A stretch of 64,000 bases of DNA from Winogradskyella sp. (GCF_013213835.1 NZ_JABSSU010000004.1:434001-498000); one strand, 5' to 3'; positions 13,046-23,419 are shown, counted from the stretch's first letter. Notes: generated by a model not told the origin, from the letters alone. A program made the numbers and translations.

Positions 13046-15517
13046 ATGTATGTAGTAAAAAGAGACGGGCATAAGGAGCCTATGATGTTCGATAAGATTA
13101 CAGCTCGTGTAAGGAAGCTGTGCTATGGATTAAACGAACTTGTAGATCCAGTAAAAGTTGCCATGCGAGTTATTGAAGGACTTTATGATGGCGTAACAAC
13201 CAGCGAACTAGATAATTTAGCTGCTGAGATTGCGGCTACGATGACCACAACACATCCTGATTATGCCAAACTTGCCGCTCGAATCTCTGTATCTAACCTA
13301 CATAAAAACACCAAAAAATCTTTCAGTGAAGTAATGGAAGATTTATATACATATGTCAATCCTAGAACCGGAAAAAAAGCACCGTTATTATCTGATGAGG
13401 TTTATAATGTTATTCAAGAAAATAAAGAGCGTTTAGATTCGACGATTATTTATAATCGCGATTTTGGTTATGATTATTTTGGTTTTAAAACGCTTGAGCG
13501 TTCTTATCTTTTAAAGTTAAATGGCAAGATTGCTGAGCGTCCACAACATATGTTAATGCGTGTGTCAGTTGGTATTCATTTAAATGATTTAGATGCGGCT
13601 ATTGAGACGTACGAGTTGATGTCTAAAAAATATTTTACACACGCTACACCAACACTTTTTAATTCTGGTACACCAAAACCACAAATGTCTTCATGTTTTT
13701 TGTTAACAATGAAAGACGATAGTATAGATGGTATTTATGATACTTTAAAGCAGACAGCAAAAATTTCGCAATCTGCTGGTGGTATAGGTTTATCTATTCA
13801 TAACATTAGAGCAACTGGTAGCTATATTGCTGGTACTAATGGTACATCTAATGGTATAGTTCCTATGCTTAGAGTATTTAATGATACAGCGCGTTATGTA
13901 GATCAAGGAGGTGGAAAGCGTAAAGGAAGTTTTGCCATTTATCTTGAAACTTGGCATGCTGATATTTTTGATTTCTTGGATTTAAAGAAAAACCACGGAA
14001 AAGAAGAGATGCGTGCAAGAGATTTATTCTATGCGATGTGGATTTCAGACTTGTTCATGAAACGTGTACAAGAAGATGGTGAGTGGACTTTAATGTGTCC
14101 TAACGAATGTCCTGGATTGGCTGATACACATAGTGAAGAATTTGAGGCTTTATATACAAAGTATGAGGCGGAGGGCAAAGGGCGCAAGACGATTAAGGCA
14201 AGAGAGCTATGGGAGAAAATTTTAGAATCTCAGATAGAAACAGGTACGCCTTACATGTTATATAAAGATGCAGCTAACCGTAAGTCTAATCAGAAGAATT
14301 TAGGTACGATTAAGTCCTCTAATTTATGTACCGAAATCTTAGAGTATACATCACCAGATGAAGTAGCTGTTTGTAATTTAGCATCGATAGCTTTACCAAT
14401 GTTTGTAAAAAATGGGGAATTTGACCATAAAGAATTATTCCGCATCACAAAACGTGTTACAAAGAATTTAAATAGAGTAATAGACAGAAATTATTATCCA
14501 GTAATTGAAGCCGAAAATTCTAATATGCGCCACAGACCAATTGGTTTAGGTGTGCAAGGTTTGGCAGATACGTTTATTAAATTACGTATGCCATTTACAA
14601 GTGATGAAGCAAAGGCGTTAAACCAAGAAATTTTTGAAACCCTTTATTTTGCTGCAGTAACAGCTTCAATGGAAGAAGCAAAGGTTGACGGACCATACCA
14701 GAGCTATGAAGGTTCACCAATGAGCCAAGGAGAATTTCAACATAATCTTTGGAATATTAATGATGAGGATTTAAGTGGACGATGGGATTGGGCAAAACTT
14801 CGAAAGCAAGTTGAAAAACATGGTGTACGTAACTCATTGTTAGTGGCGCCAATGCCAACAGCATCGACATCTCAAATTTTAGGGAATAATGAGTGTTTTG
14901 AGCCTTACACATCCAATATTTATACAAGACGTGTACTTTCAGGTGAGTTTATTGTAGTTAATAAGCACTTACTTGAAGATTTGGTAGAGCTTGGTCTTTG
15001 GAATGAATCGGTGAAGCAAGATATTATGAGAGCTAATGGTTCTATTCAGAATATAGATGTTATTCCACAAGACATAAAAGAGCTCTACAAAACAGTGTGG
15101 GAGTTAAGTATGAAAGATATTATAGACATGTCTCGTCAAAGAGGCTATTTTATAGATCAGTCGCAATCGCTTAATTTATTCATGGAAGGTGCTACAATGG
15201 CTAAATTAACATCTATGCATTTTTATGCTTGGAAGAGTGGCTTAAAAACAGGAATGTATTACTTACGTACTAAGAGTGCCGTTGATGCTATTAAGTTTAC
15301 ATTAACTAACAAGAAGAAAGAAGAGCCTGTTGCAGAAGCTGTTCAAGTAACTCAAGATACCACAATTGCTGATCAACAAGCAAAGGCAGCAAAGACAGCA
15401 GCCAAGTTTACTCAAGAAACTACGGAAGTAGAACCTATGTCACCAGAAGAAATGAAGGCTTTAATTGCACAAGCAAAAGCATCAGAAGGTGATGATTGTT
15501 TAATGTGTGGTTCTTAA
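13046..15517 (+). CDS. nrdA: Class Ia ribonucleotide reductase alpha subunit (NrdA)
   Basis: An 823-residue catalytic subunit that reduces ribonucleoside diphosphates. An N-terminal ATP-cone (about 1-95, [20 protein letters not shown]) provides the allosteric activity site. The barrel contains the conserved [19 protein letters not shown] block with the active-site cysteine, [10 protein letters not shown], and [19 protein letters not shown] flexible C-terminal tail (about 755-823) ends in CLMC plus GS, the cysteine pair that relays electrons from thioredoxin or glutaredoxin. Pairs with nrdB upstream; terminator at 15561. Confidence 0.95.
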   Translation: MYVVKRDGHKEPMMFDKITARVRKLCYGLNELVDPVKVAMRVIEGLYDGVTTSELDNLAAEIAATMTTTHPDYAKLAARISVSNLHKNTKKSFSEVMEDLYTYVNPRTGKKAPLLSDEVYNVIQENKERLDSTIIYNRDFGYDYFGFKTLERSYLLKLNGKIAERPQHMLMRVSVGIHLNDLDAAIETYELMSKKYFTHATPTLFNSGTPKPQMSSCFLLTMKDDSIDGIYDTLKQTAKISQSAGGIGLSIHNIRATGSYIAGTNGTSNGIVPMLRVFNDTARYVDQGGGKRKGSFAIYLETWHADIFDFLDLKKNHGKEEMRARDLFYAMWISDLFMKRVQEDGEWTLMCPNECPGLADTHSEEFEALYTKYEAEGKGRKTIKARELWEKILESQIETGTPYMLYKDAANRKSNQKNLGTIKSSNLCTEILEYTSPDEVAVCNLASIALPMFVKNGEFDHKELFRITKRVTKNLNRVIDRNYYPVIEAENSNMRHRPIGLGVQGLADTFIKLRMPFTSDEAKALNQEIFETLYFAAVTASMEEAKVDGPYQSYEGSPMSQGEFQHNLWNINDEDLSGRWDWAKLRKQVEKHGVRNSLLVAPMPTASTSQILGNNECFEPYTSNIYTRRVLSGEFIVVNKHLLEDLVELGLWNESVKQDIMRANGSIQNIDVIPQDIKELYKTVWELSMKDIIDMSRQRGYFIDQSQSLNLFMEGATMAKLTSMHFYAWKSGLKTGMYYLRTKSAVDAIKFTLTNKKKEEPVAEAVQVTQDTTIADQQAKAAKTAAKFTQETTEVEPMSPEEMKALIAQAKASEGDDCLMCGS

Positions 15518-15560
15518 TAATTCCAGCAGAGGAAAGAACTTCAGTTTAAGTGTTATCAAA

Positions 15561-15587
15561 GCATCTCATCATTGAGATGCTTTTTTT
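15561..15587 (+). terminator. Terminator after nrdA
   Basis: GCATCTCA (15561-15568) pairs perfectly with TGAGATGC (15573-15580) with a TCAT loop, followed by seven T. Confidence 0.88.
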
Positions 15588-15663
15588 ATGATTTAAAAAG
15601 ATCGTCATAAGGTGTTGGTATTTATGAAGGAAGTTTATATTTGAGTTTTAAATGTTATAATTT

Positions 15664-16164
15664 ATGAATAGAAATAAGCATGTGTCTCAAGATGTTTTAG
15701 CAACAAAAGGGTTACGATTTGCAAATTTTATTATTGACTATATTGCTATAATCGCATTTTCTACGGTTATCGGAATTGTAATCGGTATCATTTCTGGATT
15801 AGTTGGAAGTTTTGCTTTTTTGGACTTTTTAGAAAGTAATGTTATTGTAGAATATCTTTTTGGCTATTTAATTTGGCTTGTGTATTATTTATCTTTTGAA
15901 TTCTTTTTAAAAGGTCGATCTATAGGTAAGTGGATTACCAAGACGAAAGTTGTTACACATGACGGTTTAGAACCTAGTTTTGAAACTATTTTAGTGAGAT
16001 CCTTATGCAGGTTCATACCTTTTGAACAATTTTCTTTTCTAGGTACAGATGGAAAAGGATGGCACGATTCTATATCCAAAACTTATGTTGTTGAAGTCAA
16101 GAAATTTGAAGAAAAGATTGAAACAGAATTTGAATTAGATCAAATTGGGAAATTACCAGAATAG
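15664..16164 (+). CDS. RDD family membrane protein
   Basis: A 166-residue protein with three hydrophobic segments. The RDD pattern is visible: an R followed by FIIDYIAI near residues 18-27, then FEFFLKGRSIGKWITKTKVV and ETILVRSLCRFIPFE. The family has a proposed transport role, in some cases Na+/H+ exchange, but most members including this one are uncharacterised. The C-terminal tail is cytoplasmic and acidic. It converges on the phosphate transporter across a shared bidirectional terminator. Confidence 0.82.
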   Translation: MNRNKHVSQDVLATKGLRFANFIIDYIAIIAFSTVIGIVIGIISGLVGSFAFLDFLESNVIVEYLFGYLIWLVYYLSFEFFLKGRSIGKWITKTKVVTHDGLEPSFETILVRSLCRFIPFEQFSFLGTDGKGWHDSISKTYVVEVKKFEEKIETEFELDQIGKLPE

Positions 16165-16183
16165 ACTGAATTCTGATACAATA

Positions 16184-16217
16184 AAAAAAGCCTTAGACAT
16201 AATACTAAGGCTTTTTT
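16184..16217. terminator. Bidirectional terminator between the RDD gene and the PiT gene
   Basis: AAGCCTTAG (16188-16196) pairs with CTAAGGCTT (16205-16213), flanked by an A-run on the left and a T-run on the right, so it can serve both convergent genes. Confidence 0.88.
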
Positions 16218-16238
16218 ATGAGATAATATTAAAATATC

Positions 16239-18506
16239 TTACTTGTCGCCATTTGGCTGAGCAGGTTCAACTGAACTGTCATGAGAATGGTAGTATTCTT
16301 CAAGCAAATTCATCATTGCAGTCAATAAATCTTTAGTCTCTAGTAATAAACTGAAATATAAGGTAGTATTTTTAGGACTAGACTCTTCGTTTCTGGTACG
16401 CTCAACCTGCTTCTGAATTTTAGCTTTCACCAATTCAAAAGTTTGAGGTTTATTTTCAATGACTGCTCCTATTTTTTCAAAAGAATGAGATTCAAAAGCT
16501 TCTTGAGTACTCATAAAAAGTGCTTCAAGATGATTATCTAAATCTTTAAGCTCTTTAATCTGACTAAATTTTAACTTCTTATGATTGTTATTAACGTGTT
16601 TATGACTGACCTTAGAGATATATTCTAAAGATTGGGTCATGTCTTGTAAATGACTTAATATATTAATGTAGAAAGTACTTGCAGACTCACTTGCTCCATC
16701 CAGATTTCTGATAAAATAAAAGAGGTTGTCCTTAAGGCCATCAATTTCGTCAGATAACTTATCAACTTGAGTTCTATTTTTTTTAAGCAATTTTAAATCT
16801 TGAACGGCCAAGCCGTTTATTGCTGAAGAATAAATTTTATTTCCGCGTTTTACAACAGTAGCAATATTAAGAGCACTTTCATAGATTACACCTTGAGTAG
16901 AGCTACTCTCGGCGCGTTCTAATCGATCTTCTTCTTTCATAATTTTAGAACTCTTTCTGTGCGAAAGATAGTTTCTTGCTATAAGGAGTATTGCTACAAT
17001 AAAAAGTCCAACTAAGGCATATCCTTTGCCATAAAACAGAATATAAGCCATGATTGCTGCAGCAACAAATGCACTGAATGCCGTAAAAAACCATCCACCA
17101 ATAACATTGAGTACACCAGCAACTCTGTAAACAGCACTTTCACTTCCCCAAGCTCTATCCGCTAAAGATGTACCCATTGCAACCATAAAAGTAACATAGG
17201 TAGTAGATAATGGTAGCTTCATAGAGGTCGCTATAGAAATAAGTACACTTGCGACCATAAGATTTACCGATGCTCTGATCAAATCAAACGCTGGTTTATC
17301 TTTTGATTTCACTACGGAAGTAGGTTGTACAAATCTAAAGTTTGACCAGGCAATAAAAGACTCTGGTAATATACGAGTCATGCTTTCGTTGAGTCCAATA
17401 GTTAACCTAACAATATTTCTAGACAAATAATTAGGTTCAAAACGCTCTTTAACTTCATCTTGACGCGATAAGTCTACAGAGGTTTTAACTACGGCTTTTG
17501 CCTTACTAGAAAACCAAAGCGTAAGCACCATGATAAGACCTGCAATCAAAAGTAATAGCGGTTCTGTTTGTACTGGTTCACCTAGAGCTGTCATGACGTA
17601 ATTTGATGGTTGTACTCCACTAATTGACCAAGCCTCATAAGAGTTGTATGCAGCAATAGGAACACCTATAAAGTTTACTAGATCATTACCGGCAAAGGCA
17701 ACAGCTAAAGCAAATGTTCCGATGATAATAATGATCGTGTATATTTTGGCATTGAAAAGTTTAACAGCTAAATAAGAGATAAGCGTGAATACAACAAAAC
17801 TACCTTCAATAAAATATACGGGATGATTATTTAAAAAATCTAAAATGTAATCAGGAACAAAAGTTGCATTCTTTAAACCCTTTACAATAATAAAATACAT
17901 AATTGATGTTACTGCGAAACCGCTAAATATAGCACTGTACCAAACTGGTTTTTCCTCAAACTTAAAAGATAGTAGTAAACGAGATATATACTGTATGATA
18001 GCACCAATAGTAAAGGCTACAACAACTGAAAGTAATATGCCTAGTATAATCTCAATAGCTTTTTCGTTATTGATATAGTTGCCTAAGTCTATAATAGACT
18101 GAGAGTCGTCCGCATATATCTTAATAAGTGATACAGCGACTGATGCACCAAGTAATTCAAAAACGATAGAAACTGTTGTGGAAGTTGGTAGACCTAGTGT
18201 ATTAAAAAAATCTAGGAGTAGTATATCTGTGAGCATTACAGCCATAAAAATGACCATAATTTCGTCAAACATAAACTCTCCAGGATTAAAAATACCTTTA
18301 CGAGCAACTTCCATCATTCCGCTAGATGTTAGTGCACCTACAGCTACACCAATACTAGCAACAATCATAATGGTTTTAAAAGAAACAGCCTTTGAGCCTA
18401 TAGCCGAATTCAAGAAATTTACGGCATCATTACTTACTCCAACTACTAAATCTGCTATTGCAAGAAATGCCAATGCAGCTAGCATATAGATATAAATGTT
18501 CTCCAT
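16239..18506 (-). CDS. PiT-family inorganic phosphate transporter with PhoU-like C-terminus
   Basis: A 755-residue transporter. Duplicated PiT signatures occur at the N-terminus (VVGVSNDAVNFLNSAIGSKA) and in the middle (FAGNDLVNFIGVPIAAYNS), with about ten to twelve membrane helices up to residue 530. The last 220 residues form a soluble helical region with coiled-coil character (YESALNIATVVKRGNKIYSSAINGLA onwards) that looks like a fused PhoU/DUF47-type regulator, common in Bacteroidota. It probably imports phosphate with H+ or Na+. Repeats resembling Pho boxes lie upstream at 18557. Confidence 0.9.
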   Translation of the reverse strand: MENIYIYMLAALAFLAIADLVVGVSNDAVNFLNSAIGSKAVSFKTIMIVASIGVAVGALTSSGMMEVARKGIFNPGEFMFDEIMVIFMAVMLTDILLLDFFNTLGLPTSTTVSIVFELLGASVAVSLIKIYADDSQSIIDLGNYINNEKAIEIILGILLSVVVAFTIGAIIQYISRLLLSFKFEEKPVWYSAIFSGFAVTSIMYFIIVKGLKNATFVPDYILDFLNNHPVYFIEGSFVVFTLISYLAVKLFNAKIYTIIIIIGTFALAVAFAGNDLVNFIGVPIAAYNSYEAWSISGVQPSNYVMTALGEPVQTEPLLLLIAGLIMVLTLWFSSKAKAVVKTSVDLSRQDEVKERFEPNYLSRNIVRLTIGLNESMTRILPESFIAWSNFRFVQPTSVVKSKDKPAFDLIRASVNLMVASVLISIATSMKLPLSTTYVTFMVAMGTSLADRAWGSESAVYRVAGVLNVIGGWFFTAFSAFVAAAIMAYILFYGKGYALVGLFIVAILLIARNYLSHRKSSKIMKEEDRLERAESSSTQGVIYESALNIATVVKRGNKIYSSAINGLAVQDLKLLKKNRTQVDKLSDEIDGLKDNLFYFIRNLDGASESASTFYINILSHLQDMTQSLEYISKVSHKHVNNNHKKLKFSQIKELKDLDNHLEALFMSTQEAFESHSFEKIGAVIENKPQTFELVKAKIQKQVERTRNEESSPKNTTLYFSLLLETKDLLTAMMNLLEEYYHSHDSSVEPAQPNGDK

Positions 18507-18556
18507 TTAAAGCATTATAAAATTGGTCACAAATTTCATCTTTTAATTTGAACGTA

Positions 18557-18573
18557 ATGTTACTAAAATGTTA
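18557..18573. promoter_or_regulatory. Candidate Pho-box-like repeat upstream of the PiT gene
   Basis: ATGTTA at 18557-18562 and 18568-18573, an 11-bp period like PhoB/PhoP boxes, about 50 bp upstream of the PiT start. The repeats are on the strand opposite to the gene, which weakens the case. Confidence 0.35.
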
Positions 18574-18703
18574 TGTTCTAAATGTAAATAGAAAATTGAG
18601 TAAAAGTCAAAAGTGCACTTTTGTTACTATTTAGGTATAAGAGCTTTAATGTTAATTAAATAAAATTATTTAACATACTGAAAATCAAGTAAAAACAAGC
18701 TAA

Positions 18704-18731
18704 ATGTTAAATAAATGTTACGTAAAAGTTG
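18704..18731 (+). promoter_or_regulatory. Candidate Pho-box-like repeats overlapping the -33 of the YwqK-like gene
   Basis: ATGTTA (18704-18709), ATGTTA (18715-18720) and a degenerate AAGTTG (18726-18731) recur every 11 bp in the direction of transcription. The last copy overlaps the -33 TTG. PhoB-type activators bind such direct repeats (E. coli TGTCA, 11-bp period) at this position. Confidence 0.45.
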
Positions 18732-18759
18732 CGGTAAAGTAAAAAAAATGTTATGTTTG
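18729..18759 (+). promoter_or_regulatory. Promoter of the YwqK-like gene
   Basis: TTG at 18729-18731, a 20-bp spacer, then TATGTTTG (18752-18759), an exact TAnnTTTG -7 box. Spacing is within the 19-21 bp usual for the Bacteroidota primary sigma factor. ATG follows at 18791. Confidence 0.7.
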
Positions 18760-18790
18760 TAATGTAATTATTAATTAAAGTAGGAATAAA

Positions 18791-19147
18791 ATGAAAAAGG
18801 TATTAGTATTTTTAATGGTATTAGGTGTAAGTTTTACTTATGCACAAGATAAACAACAACCTAAATTAGAGAAGAAAGGTAAATTAACTTATGCGACGTA
18901 TTATCATGATAATGGTGAAATTAGTCAAACAGGAACTTTTAATGCAGATGGTAAGGTGCACGGTGAATGGAAAAGTTACGACCTTAATGGAAACAAGACA
19001 GCCTTAGGAAATTATGACAATGGTGTTAAGGTAGGTAAATGGTTCTTTTGGCAAGGTGAGTCTTTAAAAGAAGTTGATTATATCGATTCTAGAATTGTGA
19101 GTGTTAATCTTTGGGAAGGAAAAACGAAGTTAGCTATTTCTAACTAA
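18791..19147 (+). CDS. Secreted YwqK/MORN-like repeat protein
   Basis: A 118-residue protein with a signal peptide (residues 1-18, cleavage after TYA). About three repeats of the YxxNGxxxxxGxF type follow (TYYHDNGEISQTGTFNADGKVHGEW; NGNKTALGNYDNGVKVGKW), typical of the YwqK family and related MORN-like proteins. These are often labelled antitoxin on thin evidence; no toxin gene is adjacent. It is divergent from the phosphate transporter, with Pho-like repeats in its promoter, so a phosphate-starvation role is a reasonable inference. Confidence 0.75.
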   Translation: MKKVLVFLMVLGVSFTYAQDKQQPKLEKKGKLTYATYYHDNGEISQTGTFNADGKVHGEWKSYDLNGNKTALGNYDNGVKVGKWFFWQGESLKEVDYIDSRIVSVNLWEGKTKLAISN

Positions 19148-19170
19148 AGACATTCTACAGATAAAAAATA

Positions 19171-19202
19171 AAAAAGGCTTTCTGATTTCAGAAAGCCTTT
19201 TA
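19171..19202. terminator. Bidirectional terminator
   Basis: AAGGCTTTCTGA and TCAGAAAGCCTT form a long perfect stem with a 2-nt loop, flanked by A-run and T-run. Serves the convergent YwqK-like and TonB-receptor genes. Confidence 0.88.
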
Positions 19203-19224
19203 CTATTTATAATAGTGGGTATTA

Positions 19225-22068
19225 TTAAAATTTAAACGTGTATCCTAAAGAGAACTCTCTAAAAGGTTGTCTTAATGAGAAAATCTGGTTGCTAGTTCCA
19301 AATGAAGTAAATTCACTTAAACGCTCAGCAGCTAGAATGTTACTCACTTTAATGTCAATTGAAGAGCGCTTATCTTCTCCGAAAGATTTATTAAGTGTAA
19401 AGTTTAAACTATTAAACGGTTGCGTATATACATCTGGTACCTCACGAATACCTACAACTTCTAAAGTTTCACCTTGTACATTAAAGAATAAGCCTGTTCT
19501 TAATCCTATATCTGTATTATCATAGTTTAATCCAAGATTAATTAGGTAAGGAGCTTGTCCTTGTAAATCTCTTTTTCTATCAATGGTTTCGCCATCTCTA
19601 GCAGAAGCAACTCTACCTGCAAATTCATCGTCAGACATTGTTAATTCAGATTTAATCACAGAGAAGTTAGCTGTAAGTTTAAGATTATTTAATCCTTCAG
19701 AGATAAATCCTAATCGTTGTCTTGCTTCAAACTCAGCACCATAAACTACAGCGTTACCAAGATTACCTACGGTTAACTGTGTAGGTGCAGATAAAAAGAA
19801 GGTTTGTTCAATAGGATCTGTAAAGTCTTTGTAAAAACCACTTATTGCAAACATCTGTCCACCTTCTTCCCCGAAAAATTCATATCTAACATCAAAGTTG
19901 TTTACATATGTAGGAACTAAATCTAAGTTACCAATGAATAGTCTACTTGTAATTGGATCAAAAATCTGTGCAACAGAAGCTTCTTTAAATGAAGGCCTTG
20001 CTGTTGTGCGAGAATAGGATGCTCTAATGTTCGACTTATCGTTAACTGCGTAAATCAAATTCGCAGATGGGAAGAAATCAAACTCATCTAAGATTAACTC
20101 TCTATCAAAAACGTTTTCTGCATCTTGACCCGTGTAGAAAGAGCTGAATTTCTCAGTTCTAATACCTACAACAGTTTTTAATTTCTCTAAAATATTAAAT
20201 TCAGTTGAAAAGTAAGTTGCAGCAATATGTTGTTCACCTTCATATGCATCTTGCGGGTTAAAGTTATCCGTAAATACAACAAATGTTCCCGCATCTGTTT
20301 CAGGTGTCCAGATATTATCGGTATTTAATAAATTATTGGCATTACCATCAGCGATGAAAGACTGATCACCTCTAATATTGAATGTAAAATCATCAATACT
20401 GAAGTCTCTGAATTTATAAGTGTAAGCACCACCAAATTTAATTTTAGCCGAACGACCAAAAATATCTACTCCTTTGTCAAAGTCAGCTTTCCCGGCCCAA
20501 GACTCTTCAATTAAGTGTCTCCATAATTGTATAGGTAAAGTTGACGCAGATGGACTCAAGAATGAAGTACCATCATCAGCTTGCTGAAAAGGTGTAATTC
20601 TATGACCTTTATCCATTACCTTAGAAAAGGTAGGAGATAATTTCCATTCAAAATTGAAAGGCTTATCCTCATTAATACTATTTAATCTGTGTTTACCAGA
20701 AATTAATAAGTTCGTAATAGAACGCTCAGTATAGGTGATAGAATTCTTCGTTAATGGCTCTAAACCACCACCAGTACCATCTTGCGAAATCGTTTGGTTA
20801 AAGAAACCTGCTGTAGATTCTCCATTTTGAATGTGTAATAAGTTAACTCTAAACTTAGAGGTGTCAGTTTTATAAGCCAAACCTAACATACCGTTTAGAA
20901 TCACATTATTAATACCTTCAGAACCTCTTGAGTCTAAAGTAGCAATCATATCATTTTGCGAAGTATCTTGAGGATTCTTAATAAATGCCCCATCCAATCT
21001 ATTCTCATAAAAAGTTGTATTATTTTTATAAGAGAAAGATGCCTGATACCCTAATTTATCATCACCAACATCATACTGGTTACCTAAAGTAAAACCAAAG
21101 TCAAAATTCATTCCACTGCGTTCTTGTTTCGCAGCGAGCTCTTTTGAGAATCTATCAGTAAGTGTTGTTAAGGTAGTTGTATTTACACCATTTCCAATTA
21201 TGCCCTCTTCAAATTGGTATCTGTTCACAGGTACATTACGAGTACCATCATCATAACCGAAGATATCAGTATCACTTCCTTCAGATGTTAAATAGTTGTC
21301 ATTGAAGTGCATATCAGGATTGTAACCAGTACCTAATGAAATAGAATATTCTCCCTTTGAAGGGAAATCTTTAGTCACAATATCAACAATACCACCAGTA
21401 AAATCTGCAGGATATTCAGCCGATGCTGATTTTAATACAATTACGTTCTCTAAAATATTCGTTGGAAATAAATCCATCTGAATTGTATTACGATCGGGAT
21501 CTAAACCTGGAATATCAATCCCATTTAAAATAGACTTAGTATAACGATCACCTAAACCACGTACATACACATACTTACCACCTTGAATAGAAACACCAGG
21601 CACAGACTTTACAGCAGTCGCAACATTACTTGCACCAGTACTTTTTATGGCCTGTGAAGACAATCCGTCTAATACAACAGTTGATTTTTTCTGTAAGTTT
21701 AATACAGCACTTTCTGTGTTTTTACGAGTAGTAGTAGTAATTACAACTTCATCTAAAGAGTTAGATGCCATTACAACATCTAAAGTAAATACTTCTCCAT
21801 CCTTTATAACAACATCAGAAATTTCTTGTGTAGTATAGCCTACAAAAGAAAATACGATTGTATAAGTACCTTCTTCTAACTCAAGTTCGTACTTTCCATC
21901 AAAATCAGATGTTACACCTGTTGTAGTACCTTTTACAAGGACATTAGCAAATGCAAGAGGCTCATTAAATTCGCCGTCTATTACTGTACCTGCTACTTTA
22001 CCTTGAGAAAAGGAAAACAATACTGATAGAAAGAAAACAAAAGTTAATACTTTTTGTATATTTTTCAT
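19225..22068 (-). CDS. TonB-dependent outer membrane receptor
   Basis: A 947-residue receptor. ATG 22068 is chosen because it begins a good signal peptide (MKNIQKVLTFVFFLSVLF, cleavage near FSFSQG); eight more N-terminal residues are possible. A carboxypeptidase-regulatory-like domain (about 20-105, GTVIDGEFNEPLAFANVLVKGT) is followed by a plug (about 130-230, VPGVSIQGGKYVYVRGLGDRYT) and a beta-barrel ending in a terminal aromatic (FSLGYTFKF). It lies downstream of the beta-helix lipoprotein on the same strand, a SusC/D-like arrangement although the partner is not a SusD. The substrate is unknown; nearby phosphate genes suggest a phosphorus compound, which is inference. Confidence 0.88.
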   Translation of the reverse strand: MKNIQKVLTFVFFLSVLFSFSQGKVAGTVIDGEFNEPLAFANVLVKGTTTGVTSDFDGKYELELEEGTYTIVFSFVGYTTQEISDVVIKDGEVFTLDVVMASNSLDEVVITTTTRKNTESAVLNLQKKSTVVLDGLSSQAIKSTGASNVATAVKSVPGVSIQGGKYVYVRGLGDRYTKSILNGIDIPGLDPDRNTIQMDLFPTNILENVIVLKSASAEYPADFTGGIVDIVTKDFPSKGEYSISLGTGYNPDMHFNDNYLTSEGSDTDIFGYDDGTRNVPVNRYQFEEGIIGNGVNTTTLTTLTDRFSKELAAKQERSGMNFDFGFTLGNQYDVGDDKLGYQASFSYKNNTTFYENRLDGAFIKNPQDTSQNDMIATLDSRGSEGINNVILNGMLGLAYKTDTSKFRVNLLHIQNGESTAGFFNQTISQDGTGGGLEPLTKNSITYTERSITNLLISGKHRLNSINEDKPFNFEWKLSPTFSKVMDKGHRITPFQQADDGTSFLSPSASTLPIQLWRHLIEESWAGKADFDKGVDIFGRSAKIKFGGAYTYKFRDFSIDDFTFNIRGDQSFIADGNANNLLNTDNIWTPETDAGTFVVFTDNFNPQDAYEGEQHIAATYFSTEFNILEKLKTVVGIRTEKFSSFYTGQDAENVFDRELILDEFDFFPSANLIYAVNDKSNIRASYSRTTARPSFKEASVAQIFDPITSRLFIGNLDLVPTYVNNFDVRYEFFGEEGGQMFAISGFYKDFTDPIEQTFFLSAPTQLTVGNLGNAVVYGAEFEARQRLGFISEGLNNLKLTANFSVIKSELTMSDDEFAGRVASARDGETIDRKRDLQGQAPYLINLGLNYDNTDIGLRTGLFFNVQGETLEVVGIREVPDVYTQPFNSLNFTLNKSFGEDKRSSIDIKVSNILAAERLSEFTSFGTSNQIFSLRQPFREFSLGYTFKF

Positions 22069-22082
22069 ATAAAGTTTTATGT

Positions 22083-22114
22083 AACCCACCACTTACCTAG
22101 TAAGTAGGTGGGTT
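22083..22114 (-). promoter_or_regulatory. Intercistronic hairpin before the TonB receptor
   Basis: A 14-bp stem between 22083-22096 and 22100-22114 with one bulged base and a 3-nt loop, 14 nt upstream of the receptor ATG. No T-run follows on the minus strand. It may set relative expression of lipoprotein and receptor by mRNA processing or by hindering ribosome access. Confidence 0.5.
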
Positions 22115-22141
22115 TAATTATTTTGTAAGTAGTATTTATTC

Positions 22142-23419
22142 TTAGAATCCTAAGCCACCCTCAACATTAGAGTATGTCCAGCTTAGTTCAGAAGTAGTTG
22201 CTCCAACAGTTTGAGCACCTTCTGTTACAGCAGTCGCAGTAGAACCGAAACCTGTTACCATTACATTTTCAGCTTTGTTAACAAAGATACTTGTAACGTC
22301 AGTAACACCAGCAGGTAAAGCGATTTCCCAAGCACCAAAAGTTAATAAACCATTATTGTAGTTTGTAGCAACACCATCGTTGTCTAACTCAACATCTGAA
22401 GAATCTTTAAAACCAAAAGCATATACGTTTTCAGTAAAACCTTGTGCATTACTTCTGTAGTCAGCGTACTCACCATTTGCAGTAACAGTGTTTCCTATGA
22501 TAGTTGCATTACGTAAAGTAAATTCACCAGCACCTGTACCTTCAGGACCATCAATTTCGAATGCGTGGTCAGAAATATCACCTAACACTACAACAGCATT
22601 ATCGATAATCCCTGAGTATGCTTGGTCAATGTCTATAGCGTCGTCACCTTGAGCCCATACTAATAAGTTAGAAGCATTACAAGTACCACCAAAGAATTCA
22701 ATACCGTCATCAACGTTTGCAACTACCTCGATATTGTCAATGATTGTACCTTCACCAACACCACCTAAAGTAAGACCATTGATTTCGTTACCTTCACCAA
22801 TTAAAGCACCACCATGACGGATAGAGATATATCTCATACTACCTGAACTATCCATAGCGTTTGTACCACCATAAAGTCCAAAAGTATCATCCGCAGGAAT
22901 TCCTTCAATTTGAGCCTCTACGATATCACCTGAAAAAGAACAAGGAGCATTTCCTAATACGATTAATCCACCCCAAAGGCCTCTATCATCTTGGTCTAAG
23001 TTTGTACCAGCACTTTGGCCACAAGAAATATTATCTTGAGTAGATGTAAAAATAATTGGCTCATCAGCAGTACCATTAGCGTTTAATGTACCACCTCTAG
23101 CTACAATAAGAGCAGAAGCTAAAGAACCTGTACCAGCAGCACCTTTGATGATAGTACCAGGATTAATTGTTAATGTTGCACCTGCAGGAACAACAACTTT
23201 TTGGTTTAATTGATAGATGTTATCATTTGTCCATACAGTACCGTCAGCAACTTCACCAGTTACAGCTACAGTAGGACAGTCATCTCCACCACCAGGATTT
23301 TCATTAATAATTGTAGTTGTTGAAGAAGTCTCTACAATTAATGGAGCGTCATCATCTTTAAAACATCCAGTAAATACTAGGGAAGAAGCTACCAATGCGA
23401 TTAAAAGTAATTTTTTCAT
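22142..23419 (-). CDS. Secreted beta-helix lipoprotein
   Basis: A 425-residue protein starting at ATG 23419. The upstream in-frame extension lacks signal features, whereas this start gives a lipoprotein signal MKKLLLIALVASSLVFTGC with lipid-modified C19. After a Thr/Asn-rich linker, regularly spaced strands (LTINPGTIIKGAAG; LNANGTADEPIIFTS; GLWGGLIVLGNA; MRYISIRHGGALIG) indicate a right-handed parallel beta-helix. Homologues in Flavobacteriia are sometimes called multidrug transporter, which the sequence does not support. It is surface-exposed or periplasmic and is the first gene of a pair with the TonB receptor. Confidence 0.8.
   Translation of the reverse strand: MKKLLLIALVASSLVFTGCFKDDDAPLIVETSSTTTIINENPGGGDDCPTVAVTGEVADGTVWTNDNIYQLNQKVVVPAGATLTINPGTIIKGAAGTGSLASALIVARGGTLNANGTADEPIIFTSTQDNISCGQSAGTNLDQDDRGLWGGLIVLGNAPCSFSGDIVEAQIEGIPADDTFGLYGGTNAMDSSGSMRYISIRHGGALIGEGNEINGLTLGGVGEGTIIDNIEVVANVDDGIEFFGGTCNASNLLVWAQGDDAIDIDQAYSGIIDNAVVVLGDISDHAFEIDGPEGTGAGEFTLRNATIIGNTVTANGEYADYRSNAQGFTENVYAFGFKDSSDVELDNDGVATNYNNGLLTFGAWEIALPAGVTDVTSIFVNKAENVMVTGFGSTATAVTEGAQTVGATTSELSWTYSNVEGGLGF

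Noticed and set aside
18791..19147. Toxin-antitoxin module
   Set aside because: YwqK-like proteins are often labelled antitoxin, but this one has a signal peptide and no adjacent toxin.
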